This document shows positions 39,574 through 47,926 of a stretch of 64,000 nt of DNA, piece by piece. The number at the start of each line of letters is the position of its first letter. Position 1 is the first letter of the stretch. Both the position numbers and the translations under genes were made by a program. The notes under the pieces were generated by a model, which saw nothing but the letters and a program-made list of their open reading frames with translations, was not told the DNA's origin and ran no database searches. Origin of the DNA: Terriglobia bacterium (GTDB lineage: Bacteria > Acidobacteriota > Terriglobia > Terriglobales > Acidobacteriaceae); the NCBI GenBank assembly GCA_020073385.1, contig JAIQFH010000022.1, positions 39,802 to 103,801 on the forward strand, in the 5' to 3' direction.

Positions 39574-41202
39574 TTACACTCCGACCGGGAATGGCTTCGT
39601 GTGTGTCGTGGCTCTCCTTGACGATCCTGCAAAGCGGCCTTGCAACAAAGACATCAGCCCCGTGTACCAGTACCCCAGGACGAAGAGAAGCAAAAAGGGA
39701 ACGGTGATGTAGTTCTCGTTCTCAACCGCATAGTAAACGGTAAGAGCGAAGTAAGTTCCGATGAGCAGCTCAACCCAGGGAACCCATCCCAGGCGCTTGC
39801 GGTATTTCGTCGCACCGACTTTGTCCTGCTTGTTCACGACGCTGTACTTGGGAGTGCGCGCGAAGGCAGACTGTTTCCCGATCAGCGCCTCGATCACCGC
39901 TTTGGTGTTGGTGATGGTGAGCCCGATTCCGAGTGCCATCAGGAAAGGCAAGTACAGCAGCGCACGCGGCCAGCTGCGCGGAAATAACTCGCGCTGCGAG
40001 ACCAGATAAAAGCTCGAGATCGAAAATGTCGACGCCATGAACAGCGGCAGGTCGATATAGAGCATCTGGAACCAGCCCTGATAGAAGCGGATGATCATGG
40101 CGGGCAGCAGCAGCACGGAAAGCATAATCATCAGCGGGTAGCTGATATTCGCTGTCAGGTGATACCAGGCTTCAATCTTGGTGTGCAGCGGGGCATCGCT
40201 CTTCAGAACACGCGGTAGAATCTTCTTTCCCGTTTGGATCAAACCCTTGGCCCAGCGCGCCTGCTGCGTCTTGAAAGCCGTCATCTCGACCGGGAGTTCA
40301 GCCGGGCACTCGACATCCTGCAGGTAGATGAACTTCCATCCCTTGAGCTGTGCGCGGTACGAGAGATCGGTATCTTCGGTGAGGGTATCGTGCTGCCATC
40401 CTCCAGCCTCGTCGATCGTGGCGCGGCGCCACATACCGGCGGTGCCGTTAAAGTTGAAGAACAATCCCGTGCGCGCTCGGCCTGAGTGCTCCAGTACAAA
40501 GTGTCCGTCGAGCAGAATGGCTTCCACCTCGGTCAGAAACGAATAGTGGCGATTGATATGCGTCCAGCGGGTCTGCACCATCCCGATGTTCGGATTGGTG
40601 AAATGGTGGATGGTGCGCATCAGGAAATCTTCGGGCGGGGTGAAGTCGGCGTCGAAGATAGCGATGAACTCACCCTTCGCGGACAGCATGCCTTCCGCCA
40701 GTGCTCCCGCCTTGAAGCCGTGTCGATTGGTGCGGTGGTGATAGCTGATGGGGTGGCCCAAGGCCGCATAGCGCTCGACCAGGCCGCGCGCTACATCGAC
40801 GGTCTCGTCGGTGGAATCGTCCAGCACCTGGATGTCAAGTTTCTCCCGCGGATAGTCCAGCTTGCTGATTGCCTCCAGCAAACGCTCGATCACGTACTGC
40901 TCATTGAAGATCGGCAGTTGCACGGTTACGCGTGGAAGGTCCTCAAAATGGGCGGGCGGCTCCGTGGTTCGGTTCTTCTGATGTTTGTAATAGAGGTAGA
41001 CCAAGACGTAACGATGCGCTCCGTATCCGGCGAGCAGAATCAGTACGATGAAGTACGGCACCAGCAAAGCCACGTCAAAGGCGTTAGCGTGGTAGAGACC
41101 GCGAAACGTGGTGTCGAGAAAGTGCTGGCGGATATACGGACCAATTCCCTTCGGCGCAGCAAGCACCGCGAGACGCGTAGTCAGAATGAGATCAGTCATC
41201 AA
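39574..41202 (-). CDS. membrane family-2 glycosyltransferase (cellulose-synthase-like)
   Basis: 542 residues. A membrane helix (YFIVLILLAGYGA, about 47-65) precedes a GT-A domain with QVLDDSTDETVDVA, FIAIFDADFTP (DxD), LTEDTDLSYRAQLKGW (TED) and QQARWAKGLIQT (the Q-x-x-R-W motif), and four to five C-terminal membrane helices. These motifs mark processive or lipid-linked beta-glycosyltransferases of the cellulose-synthase / ceramide-glucosyltransferase group. It probably builds an exopolysaccharide or glycolipid. It lies downstream of the DevBCA-like exporter, 148 bp away on the same strand, so a shared role in glycolipid export is possible. Confidence 0.9.
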   Translation of the reverse strand: MMTDLILTTRLAVLAAPKGIGPYIRQHFLDTTFRGLYHANAFDVALLVPYFIVLILLAGYGAHRYVLVYLYYKHQKNRTTEPPAHFEDLPRVTVQLPIFNEQYVIERLLEAISKLDYPREKLDIQVLDDSTDETVDVARGLVERYAALGHPISYHHRTNRHGFKAGALAEGMLSAKGEFIAIFDADFTPPEDFLMRTIHHFTNPNIGMVQTRWTHINRHYSFLTEVEAILLDGHFVLEHSGRARTGLFFNFNGTAGMWRRATIDEAGGWQHDTLTEDTDLSYRAQLKGWKFIYLQDVECPAELPVEMTAFKTQQARWAKGLIQTGKKILPRVLKSDAPLHTKIEAWYHLTANISYPLMIMLSVLLLPAMIIRFYQGWFQMLYIDLPLFMASTFSISSFYLVSQRELFPRSWPRALLYLPFLMALGIGLTITNTKAVIEALIGKQSAFARTPKYSVVNKQDKVGATKYRKRLGWVPWVELLIGTYFALTVYYAVENENYITVPFLLLFVLGYWYTGLMSLLQGRFAGSSRRATTHTKPFPVGV

Positions 41203-41350
41203 TCCGGCGTTCCGGTAAGGAACTAATATTTTACCGGATTGATGACCTCAGCAGACCAACGCCTAAAGTCAGCGCTCCAGGTGGCCCACGCCGGTCTCTG
41301 CGTTTTTGCGGAGACAACGGTGGGGATTTTGACTTTGTTGGTTGATGAAA

Positions 41351-42436
41351 CTACCGGTTCTGTGCGACTTCTGACGCGTCGGGCACGATGAACGCATCCA
41401 CGCGCAGCCCATCGGGCAGTTGCGACCCAGGATCGAGTTCAACCAGCGTCTCGAGGATCTTGGTGTCCACCTTCTCCGTGGGCTCGTCCGTACGGACGTT
41501 CTTCGGCCCCAATTGCTGGCCGACGCGCACCACGTGTCCCCAGAACTTCTGCTTGCCGAAGGCGTCGGCGGTGACATAGGCCCGCTGACCGACACTCACT
41601 TTGCTGACGTCAGTCTCATCGACATCGACGCGGACGCGTAACGTCTTGCGGTCGCCGATCGTCAAGATGGGATCGGGCACCGTCGAGGAATTTGAAACAC
41701 TCTCGCCGCTGCGGTGATGCTTGCGCAACACGCTGCCGTCAATGGGAGACCGGATAAAGGTTTTGTCGTAGCGCGCCTGCGCCTCATCCAGCTGAGCTTG
41801 CGACAGTTTGAGATCGGCTTCCGCCAGCGACTGGTCTTCTTCCCGGGCATGATCATCGACAAGGGCGTGTTGCTGCACGGCAGCCTCGTACTTAGCCTGG
41901 GCAACGTCGGCCTCGCGCGCGTAGCGATCGAGTTCCTCACGCGACACTACTCCCGCCGAGAACAACTCCTGGCGACGGCGCAACTCCGACTTGGCATTTT
42001 CCATGACGGCCTTAGCCTCATTCACGGAGGACCATGCTTCGTCCCGCTCCTGGCGACGCGCTCCATTGATGACCTTGCGCAGCACGGCCTGTTTCGCGAT
42101 GACGTTTGCGCGTGCGGATTCCACCTGTGCGCGGTAGTCTGCATTTTCGAGTTCGGCTAACACCTGACCGCGGCGGATCGCGTCTCCTTCTTCGACGTTG
42201 ACCACCTTCAGCCGCCCGCTCAGTTCAGAACCGATTTTGATGTCTTCCGAAGAGGGCTCCACGCGTCCTGGGCCGGCGATCATCAGTGGCATTTTGTGAA
42301 CCGAAGCCGTGTCTGCAGCGGACGATTCATGCGTGCGCCGCGAAGCAACTACCAACGAGGCTGTCAGAAGAACAATACCAAGGCCAACGATCAGGCTCAC
42401 GCGGCCCTTCAGAGTCGGGAACGAAAAGTTACTCAT
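41351..42436 (-). CDS. membrane fusion (HlyD/DevB-type) protein of an ABC exporter
   Basis: 361 residues from ATG 42436, which follows GTGGAGAAG (an ATG 21 bp upstream is less likely). An N-terminal membrane helix (VSLIVGLGIVLLTASLVVA) is followed by a lipoyl-like half (GSELSGRLKVVNVEEGDAIR), a long coiled-coil hairpin (about 85-210), the second lipoyl half (IRSPIDGSVLRKHHRSGE) and a beta barrel. It bridges the inner-membrane exporter to the outer membrane. It is the last gene of the tetR-devC-devA-devB-like operon. Confidence 0.88.
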   Translation of the reverse strand: MSNFSFPTLKGRVSLIVGLGIVLLTASLVVASRRTHESSAADTASVHKMPLMIAGPGRVEPSSEDIKIGSELSGRLKVVNVEEGDAIRRGQVLAELENADYRAQVESARANVIAKQAVLRKVINGARRQERDEAWSSVNEAKAVMENAKSELRRRQELFSAGVVSREELDRYAREADVAQAKYEAAVQQHALVDDHAREEDQSLAEADLKLSQAQLDEAQARYDKTFIRSPIDGSVLRKHHRSGESVSNSSTVPDPILTIGDRKTLRVRVDVDETDVSKVSVGQRAYVTADAFGKQKFWGHVVRVGQQLGPKNVRTDEPTEKVDTKILETLVELDPGSQLPDGLRVDAFIVPDASEVAQNR

Positions 42437-42472
42437 AACACTTCTCCACTTTTTCACGTTCGAACAGAGTTT

Positions 42473-43231
42473 CTAGACCAAGCCAATCGCAGCTTGGGGC
42501 TGGTTGAGCGACAAAACTCCGGCAGGAACCATCTCTGCCTCGGTGTTGCTGGCAATGGCTCCGTCTTCAATCCTCACGATGCGATCGGCGAAATTCAGAA
42601 CGCGCGAGTCATGCGTAACGATCACAACCGCACGCTGACGCTTGTGTGCCAGATCGCTCATCATCTCCATCACATTGCGACCGGTATGCGAATCGAGCGC
42701 TGCCGTCGGTTCGTCCGCCAGAATGATTCCGGGATCTCCCGCCAGGGCCCGTGCGATCGCAACTCGCTGCTTCTGGCCTCCGCTCAGGTCGGCGGGGAAT
42801 GCGCTGTACTTTTCGCCGAGACCGACTTGTTCCAGCAGTTCCTGCGATCGCTTCTTGGCTTTTGCCGTCGAGACTCCCTTTAGATCAAGCATCAGCTCGA
42901 CGTTTTCACCGGCCGTGAGCGTGGGGAACAGATTGAAACCTTGGAACACGAAGCCGATGTGCTCGAGTCGCAGAGCGGGCAACTGCTTCTCATTCAACCC
43001 GACCACTTCCCTGCCTGCCACGCGCACGCTTCCCGAAGTCGCGGTCAGAATGCATCCCATGATGGAGAGCAGTGTCGTTTTTCCGCTGCCGGACGGGCCC
43101 ATCAGCATCAGCAACTCTCCCGGGTGGACGTCCAGGTCGACGCCGCGAAGGGCCAGTGTGCCGGTCGCGCCTTCTTCGTAATTTTTCGTGAGCTTTTGAA
43201 CTGTGATTGCAGACTGCATATTTGACTCCAT
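42473..43231 (-). CDS. ABC exporter ATP-binding protein (DevA/LolD/MacB type)
   Basis: 252 residues. Walker A GPSGSGKTTLL, Q-loop FVFQGFNLFPTLTAGENVEL, signature LSGGQKQRVAIARALAG, Walker B GIILADEPTAALD and H-loop VIVTHDSR are all intact. This is the MacB/LolD-type ATPase subfamily that powers lipid, lipoprotein or glycolipid export. ATG 43231 follows AGGAAG. It is separated from the permease gene by a hairpin repeat and lies 36 bp before the membrane fusion protein. Confidence 0.92.
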   Translation of the reverse strand: MESNMQSAITVQKLTKNYEEGATGTLALRGVDLDVHPGELLMLMGPSGSGKTTLLSIMGCILTATSGSVRVAGREVVGLNEKQLPALRLEHIGFVFQGFNLFPTLTAGENVELMLDLKGVSTAKAKKRSQELLEQVGLGEKYSAFPADLSGGQKQRVAIARALAGDPGIILADEPTAALDSHTGRNVMEMMSDLAHKRQRAVVIVTHDSRVLNFADRIVRIEDGAIASNTEAEMVPAGVLSLNQPQAAIGLV

Positions 43232-43238
43232 TGGATCT

Positions 43239-43297
43239 TCCTCTGTGTCCTCTGAGGTGAGGGAAGGAAACCCTCACCACAGAGGGCACAGGGGAAC
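43239..43297. repeat. intra-operon hairpin repeat
   Basis: A perfect stem GGTGAGGG / CCCTCACC (43256-43263, 43271-43278) is flanked by CCTCTGTGTCCT and AGGGCACAGG arms. It belongs to the CACAGAGGRCACAGG repeat family and lies between the exporter permease and ATPase genes, where it could attenuate or process the transcript. Confidence 0.65.
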
Positions 43298-43313
43298 ACA
43301 GGGAAAACGTTCT

Positions 43314-44438
43314 TCAACCTTTGAACACCATTGCGGGATCGATCCTGGTCACCTTGTTGATCGAAACCAGTGCTGCCCCCACGCACATCAGCAGCGTCAG
43401 GAAAAACATGCCCACGGCCATCGAGGGCGGCATCAGAATCGCTGCCCCACCCTTCTGGCTGCCGTTCACCACAAAAACGCTGACGATCATCCCCAGCACG
43501 TAGCCCATCACCGCCGCAATCGCAGCCTGCTTCATGATGACCTTGTAGACGTAGCTGTTGGGCGCGCCCATAGCCTTCAGCGTTCCATACTCGCGGATGT
43601 GGTCGACTGTGGTCGCATAAATCGTCTGCGCTACGACTACGAATCCAACCACCAGCCCTAGAACCGCAGCGATCAGAACCGCGACTCCTGCGCCGGTGGT
43701 GAACATCCAGTAGAACGTCGTCATACGGCTGAACTCGCTGGTCTTGAAGACCTCAACGTCTTTCACGTTGTTAAGCAGATCGCGACGCACTTGCTCGAGA
43801 CTCGCGCCTGGCGCGACCTTCACCAGGATGAACATCGTCTGGTCTTCGCGCAGGCTGGTATAGTTCTGCGCATTCTTGAAGGTCGTAAAGACGTACGGTG
43901 AAGTCGTAAACGAACGAATGCCGTGCGTGAAACCCACGACTCGGGCACGATGTCCTCCGATTTCGAAGACTTCGCCCACAGCGGTCACGCCGAGCTTCTG
44001 CTTGTAAAGCTCATCCAGAATCACGGCATCGGGAGACTTGAGGTCTTCGACTCTGCCCTGCACAAGGTTCCATGGGCGCTCCAGAGTGTCGTCCACGTTG
44101 ATGCCGACGATCTGCACCGAATCCTGGCCACCGTCGTGGCGCTTCCACTGCGTCCAGCGAGCGATGAGTTTCTGCGCATCCGCGACGCCCGGCACCGCCC
44201 TCACCTGATTGAGCTTGCGTTCGCTGAAGGCGACTCCCTGCTCGACGTAAGGCACGTTCTTCGACGTGATCCACAGGTCGGCGCCCGAGTGGTCGATCAG
44301 ATTCGAGGTCGCGGTCGTAAAGCCGAGAAACAATCCCAACTGCACCACAATCAGAACCACCGAGAAGACGATGCCCGTCAGCGTTACGGTGAGCCGCACT
44401 TTGTCGTGAAAGAGATTTCTTTGTGCTAACGGAGGCAT
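43314..44438 (-). CDS. ABC exporter permease (DevC/FtsX-MacB type)
   Basis: 374 residues. An N-terminal membrane helix (VTLTGIVFSVVLIVVQLGLF), a ~220-residue extracytoplasmic domain and three C-terminal helices in the FtsX-like arrangement (AVLIAAVLGLVVGFVVVAQ; YGTLKAMGAPNSYVYKVI; MGYVLGMIVSVFVV). The cyanobacterial DevC permease, which exports heterocyst glycolipids with DevA and DevB, has the same layout. It lies 3 bp after the TetR gene, so the regulator leads the operon. Confidence 0.9.
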   Translation of the reverse strand: MPPLAQRNLFHDKVRLTVTLTGIVFSVVLIVVQLGLFLGFTTATSNLIDHSGADLWITSKNVPYVEQGVAFSERKLNQVRAVPGVADAQKLIARWTQWKRHDGGQDSVQIVGINVDDTLERPWNLVQGRVEDLKSPDAVILDELYKQKLGVTAVGEVFEIGGHRARVVGFTHGIRSFTTSPYVFTTFKNAQNYTSLREDQTMFILVKVAPGASLEQVRRDLLNNVKDVEVFKTSEFSRMTTFYWMFTTGAGVAVLIAAVLGLVVGFVVVAQTIYATTVDHIREYGTLKAMGAPNSYVYKVIMKQAAIAAVMGYVLGMIVSVFVVNGSQKGGAAILMPPSMAVGMFFLTLLMCVGAALVSINKVTRIDPAMVFKG

Positions 44439-44441
44439 ACC

Positions 44442-45089
44442 TTACTTCCCTTCTCCTCGGGCCGGTCTGCCAAGGCCGCGCAGCGTGAGGTCCAACATCA
44501 TCTCGGCGCGATCTCGAAGCGGGCGCCAGTCAACCCAAGGGTCGCAACCCTTGGCAATCTGCAACGAAATGACTCCATGCACTGCCGCCCATACCGTCTG
44601 CGAGATCAGATCGGAATCCGTCAGTTCCTCGCGGAAGCAGCCCGCCTCGATTCCCTGCTGCACCGCCCACTTCAAGAACGCGTAGGCATCCATCTCCGGA
44701 TTACCCATCATTTCGCGGTCAACCTCATCCGGTTCATGCGGCGGATGCGGCGTCATGAACATAAACTTGTAGTGATTGGGATAGCGTGTGCCGAAGTCGA
44801 TGTAGATCGCGCCAATCTGCTTCAGGCGCTCCATCGGATCAGTCGACATCACTGAACTCTGGAAGACCTCAGCCAGACGCGCGTAGTCCTGGTGGCAAAG
44901 CTCCCGGAAGAGTTCCTGTTTGTCGGCAAAGTGGACGTAGATCGCTGTCGGCGAGTACTCGATCTTCTCGGCGACCTTACGCATCGAGACGCCTTCAAAG
45001 CCTTCGGTGACGAACAACTCGCGGGCGGCGTCGAGAATCTTGTCTCGCGTCTCCGACTTCTCGCGCTCGCGTCTCTCTTTGACTCCCAT
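44442..45089 (-). CDS. TetR-family repressor of the exporter operon
   Basis: 215 residues. The N-terminal HTH is canonical (TRDKILDAARELFVTEGFEG, then KIEYSPTAIYVHFADKQELF); the C-terminal domain is a TetR_C_33/ligand-type helical domain with a WAAVHGVISL core. It probably senses the exported compound and represses its own operon. Two perfect TTAAC-N3-GTTAA palindromes lie 17-43 bp upstream of its ATG. The permease follows after 3 bp. Confidence 0.92.
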   Translation of the reverse strand: MGVKERREREKSETRDKILDAARELFVTEGFEGVSMRKVAEKIEYSPTAIYVHFADKQELFRELCHQDYARLAEVFQSSVMSTDPMERLKQIGAIYIDFGTRYPNHYKFMFMTPHPPHEPDEVDREMMGNPEMDAYAFLKWAVQQGIEAGCFREELTDSDLISQTVWAAVHGVISLQIAKGCDPWVDWRPLRDRAEMMLDLTLRGLGRPARGEGK

Positions 45090-45105
45090 AACGTTGGTAC
45101 CTTTG

Positions 45106-45132
45106 TTAACGACGTTAAGTTAACATCGTTAA
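45106..45132. promoter_or_regulatory. tandem TetR operator palindromes
   Basis: TTAACGACGTTAA (45106-45118) and TTAACATCGTTAA (45120-45132) are two perfect TTAAC-N3-GTTAA inverted repeats one base apart, directly upstream of the tetR start codon. Spacing on one face of the helix suggests two dimers binding side by side. That the adjacent TetR binds here is inference from position. Confidence 0.8.
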
Positions 45133-45219
45133 GTTACTGCGCGGCGTTACGATTGTCAAGGCGGTTCTTGCGGAGATTGAGCTAAGTCAAAGAATACAAA
45201 GCTGAAATAGTCCTTGTAT

Positions 45220-45633
45220 CTATGTCCAAGGACTTAGAACGGCCTTCACCCTGAAATGGTCCAGATTGCGGGTGACCAGAGTGAGGTCGTGAACTTGAGC
45301 CGTGGCCGCGAGAAAGGCGTCCATGACCGACATCGGGTGTCCCGCCGATTCGCTCAGAGCGACTGCCCTGCCCCAAACGACTGCAATCTCCTCACTCACC
45401 GGCAGAACACGTCTTTCAAAGCGCAAAGGTACTTCGAGACGCAGCCATCGCTCGACACGAGTCCGTCGCATTCCCGCGGGCATCCGCTCGACTCCATAAT
45501 GAAGTTCGGCCAGGGTGATCACACTCAGGAACAAACGATCTTCATCGGCTGACTCCATCCAGCGAATCAGACCTGGGTTGGGCCGTGGCTTCACCCATTC
45601 GGAAACCGCATTGGTGTCGAGAAGGAAATTCAC
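45220..45633 (-). CDS. vapC: VapC-type PIN-domain toxin
   Basis: 137 residues, one PIN domain. The acidic metal-binding residues are in place: D6 (FLLDTNAVSEW), E43 (ITLAELHYG), D105 (SVMDAFLAATA), with TRNLDHF near the end. VapC toxins are RNases that cut tRNA or rRNA unless bound by the antitoxin. It overlaps the antitoxin stop by 4 bp and follows it, the normal order. Confidence 0.92.
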   Translation of the reverse strand: MNFLLDTNAVSEWVKPRPNPGLIRWMESADEDRLFLSVITLAELHYGVERMPAGMRRTRVERWLRLEVPLRFERRVLPVSEEIAVVWGRAVALSESAGHPMSVMDAFLAATAQVHDLTLVTRNLDHFRVKAVLSPWT

Positions 45634-45884
45634 AGGCGGATCTTGCGAGGTCGTGACTTGCGGCGGGGCAGTTTCAATCCGGATCCACGCAATGGAGATG
45701 CCGCGAAGAATTCAGCCAGATTTCCGACACGAGTCGACTTACGCTGCCACTCCTCCGCCCCAACGATGACCGCCGTCGTACGGCCTTTGCGAGTGATCGT
45801 CTGCGGCCCTTGCGAAAGTGCCCGATCGATCACTTCGCTGAACTTGGCTTTCGCCTCTGCGACGGTCCAAATCTGCACCCCCAT
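45630..45884 (-). CDS. Phd/YefM-type antitoxin
   Basis: 84 residues. The N-terminal part matches the Phd/YefM DNA-binding fold (WTVAEAKAKFSEVIDRALSQ, GPQTITRKGRTTAVIVGAEE); the C-terminal part, basic at the end (PRRKSRPRKIRL), should wrap the PIN toxin. It neutralises the toxin and represses the pair through the palindrome upstream. Confidence 0.9.
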   Translation of the reverse strand: MGVQIWTVAEAKAKFSEVIDRALSQGPQTITRKGRTTAVIVGAEEWQRKSTRVGNLAEFFAASPLRGSGLKLPRRKSRPRKIRL

Positions 45885-45899
45885 GGTTCACCTCGCTGA

Positions 45900-45923
45900 T
45901 AGTCATTATAGTCATCATGACTA
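45900..45923. promoter_or_regulatory. operator of the toxin-antitoxin pair
   Basis: TAGTCAT at 45900 and 45909 plus ATGACTA at 45917; the last two form the perfect palindrome TAGTCATCATGACTA (45909-45923). It starts 16 bp upstream of the antitoxin start codon, where Phd/VapB-type antitoxins bind for autoregulation. Confidence 0.75.
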
Positions 45924-46086
45924 ACAGAGAGCAAATTACCGGCGCACTCTGTTGAGCTTGGGCCGTTTGCGCTCAACTGCCGGTAGGGCTCGCTCCACCG
46001 GACCCAGCCGCCCGGGAGGTCAGTTCCTCGTGAATGACATGCTGGGTTGCCCGAACCACGGCGGTCGGCTACAAATAGAGTCACCC

Positions 46087-47388
46087 ATGGAAACCGCATT
46101 GGCGAATCGCACACACGCTCGCGATGCGCTATTCCGAATGTGGGGGCGGATTCGCAATTCCCCCTTCTGGATCGTGACCATCGCCCTGGCGCTGCGTGTG
46201 GGCTGGATCATTCTGGGCCACGCTTACAGATTCAAGCCCAGCGACGACAATTTCAGTTTCGGCTGGGAGATGGGCCGCATCGCTGCCTCGCTGGCCTCGG
46301 GACACGGCTTCGCCAGTCCCTTTGGCCCGCCCACTGGCCCGACGGCGTGGGAGCCTCCGCTCTATCCGTATCTCACCGCCGGAGTGTTCCTGAGCTTCGG
46401 CATCTACTCGAAAGCTTCCGCGTTTGTGCTGCTGGTGCTCAACAGCTTCTTCTCGGCGCTGACGTGCGTTCCTATCTTTCTTATCGCGAAGCGGATGTTC
46501 TCGGAGAAAGTAGCGGTAGGCGCGGCATGGGCATGGGCGCTGCTCCCCAATGTGATGTTCTGGTGTACGCGCGCTGTGTGGGAGACAAGTCTGTCTGCCT
46601 TGCTGCTCGCCACCGTTTTCTGGCTGGCCCTGACTCTTGAGGATCGCGACGGCTGGCTTCCATGGCTTGAATTCGGGCTGCTGTGGGGGATTATCGCTCT
46701 GAACGGAACTTCCCTGCTCTCTTTTCTTCCCGCGGCCGGTTTGTGGGCATGGTACCGGCGCGCCAAAGCCGGCAAGCGATCCTTCGCCGGCGTAGTGCTG
46801 GCATCGATCATTTTCTTTAGCTGCATCACGCCGTGGCTGGTGAGGAACTATCGCACTTTTGGGAAGTTCATCTTCATCCGCGACAACTTCGGCGCGGAGC
46901 TTCGTCTGGGCAATGGCAACGGAGCCGATGGCACCCTGATGCTCTATCTCGACCCGCCGCACGATTCCTACGCCATGCGTCAATTCCAGACGATGGGTGA
47001 AGTGAACTACATCGCCATGCGCAAGCAGCAGGCACTGGCCTACATCAAGGCGGATTATGGCCGCTTCGCTGTTCTTTCGATGAAGCGGTTCGTATGCTTT
47101 TGGGCTGGACCGCCGCGCGTGACTGATCCCGCTTGGCTGGGTCCGGTCAAGGACTCTCTGTTCCTGGCGTCTTCCTTGCTGATGTTCTGGGGACTAGCGC
47201 GAGCTTTGCGGCAGCGGAGGACGGGAGCGTGGCTGCTGTTCTGGCTGGTATTGTTCTATCCGGCAATCTACTACTTCGTTTATGCGATCCCGCGTTACCG
47301 GCACTCGATCGAACCGGAGATGGCGTTTCTATGCGTCTTCCTGCTTACCGAGGCTGGCAAGAAATCTAGTGTAGTGCGTCGGAAATAG
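46087..47388 (+). CDS. membrane glycosyltransferase of the PMT/ArnT-like (GT-C) group
   Basis: 433 residues with about nine to ten membrane helices. After the first helix comes a loop with DDNFSFGWEMGRIAASLASGH and EPPLYPYLTAG, the acidic loop and ExPPLYP motif of the GT39/GT83-like dolichol- or undecaprenyl-phosphate sugar transferases. It transfers a sugar from a lipid carrier at the outer face of the inner membrane; acceptor unknown. ATG 46087 fits the charged N-terminus. The last codons (SSVVRRK) and the stop come from a MITE-like element, so the C-terminus was probably altered by insertion. Confidence 0.85.
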   Translation: METALANRTHARDALFRMWGRIRNSPFWIVTIALALRVGWIILGHAYRFKPSDDNFSFGWEMGRIAASLASGHGFASPFGPPTGPTAWEPPLYPYLTAGVFLSFGIYSKASAFVLLVLNSFFSALTCVPIFLIAKRMFSEKVAVGAAWAWALLPNVMFWCTRAVWETSLSALLLATVFWLALTLEDRDGWLPWLEFGLLWGIIALNGTSLLSFLPAAGLWAWYRRAKAGKRSFAGVVLASIIFFSCITPWLVRNYRTFGKFIFIRDNFGAELRLGNGNGADGTLMLYLDPPHDSYAMRQFQTMGEVNYIAMRKQQALAYIKADYGRFAVLSMKRFVCFWAGPPRVTDPAWLGPVKDSLFLASSLLMFWGLARALRQRRTGAWLLFWLVLFYPAIYYFVYAIPRYRHSIEPEMAFLCVFLLTEAGKKSSVVRRK

Positions 47389-47534
47389 CGAGCGTTGATA
47401 TTGCGCCTCGATCCGCGTATCCGTTGTGTCTGGCGAGAAGGTCAAAGGCTTTGACCACAGAGGACACAGAGGATCACAGGGGATCACAGGGAAACCCGCG
47501 ACGTATAAATGTCCTTCTGGTTGACGCACTACAC
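47369..47534. mobile_element. MITE-like element, copy 3 (complete)
   Basis: 166 bp with perfect 12-bp terminal inverted repeats GTGTAGTGCGTC and GACGCACTACAC, same core as copy 1 (GGTCAAAGGCTTTGACCACA; the palindrome TCAAAGGCTTTGA is inside). It provides the terminal codons and stop of the membrane glycosyltransferase gene. Confidence 0.8.
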
Positions 47535-47544
47535 CAGCAGGCTG

Positions 47545-47916
47545 CTAGGGCTTTTCGTCCAGATCGATCTTGAGGACGTGAATCTGGTTGAGCTTGCCGT
47601 CGAGAACGCCGGTTATGACCACGCGGCGCCCCTCGAACCCGTGCACCAGGTCATTGCGGTCCAGGCGATAGACATTCTTTCCGGCGGACAGCACAAGATA
47701 TCCGCCCAAGTGCTCGATGCAGTACACGGCGCAGGTGTTGGCCGTCCCGCCCATAGACTTTGACTTGAGCATTTCCTGATGCGAGCGCGTCAGCGAATGG
47801 ACGTTGAGCGCGCACTGGCTGTCGGAGACTTCTCCGTGAAAAGTCTGCGCATTCTGGCCAAGCGTCGCCACGCCAAGGGCGAGACAGGCTAGTGCACATT
47901 TCACAAATTGCTTCAT
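47545..47916 (-). CDS. small exported protein of unknown function
   Basis: 123 residues. A signal peptide (CALACLALGVATLGQNAQ) is followed by TFHGEVSDSQCALNVHSLTR, the Cys-containing CAVYCIEHLGGYLVL and a beta-rich end (RRVVITGVLDGKLNQIHVLK). The family occurs in Acidobacteria next to redox proteins but has no known function. It lies 10 bp downstream of the CuA-like cupredoxin, as the last gene of that operon. Three cysteines in the mature part could form a disulfide or bind metal. Confidence 0.75.
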   Translation of the reverse strand: MKQFVKCALACLALGVATLGQNAQTFHGEVSDSQCALNVHSLTRSHQEMLKSKSMGGTANTCAVYCIEHLGGYLVLSAGKNVYRLDRNDLVHGFEGRRVVITGVLDGKLNQIHVLKIDLDEKP

Positions 47917-47926
47917 CGTGGTTTCC

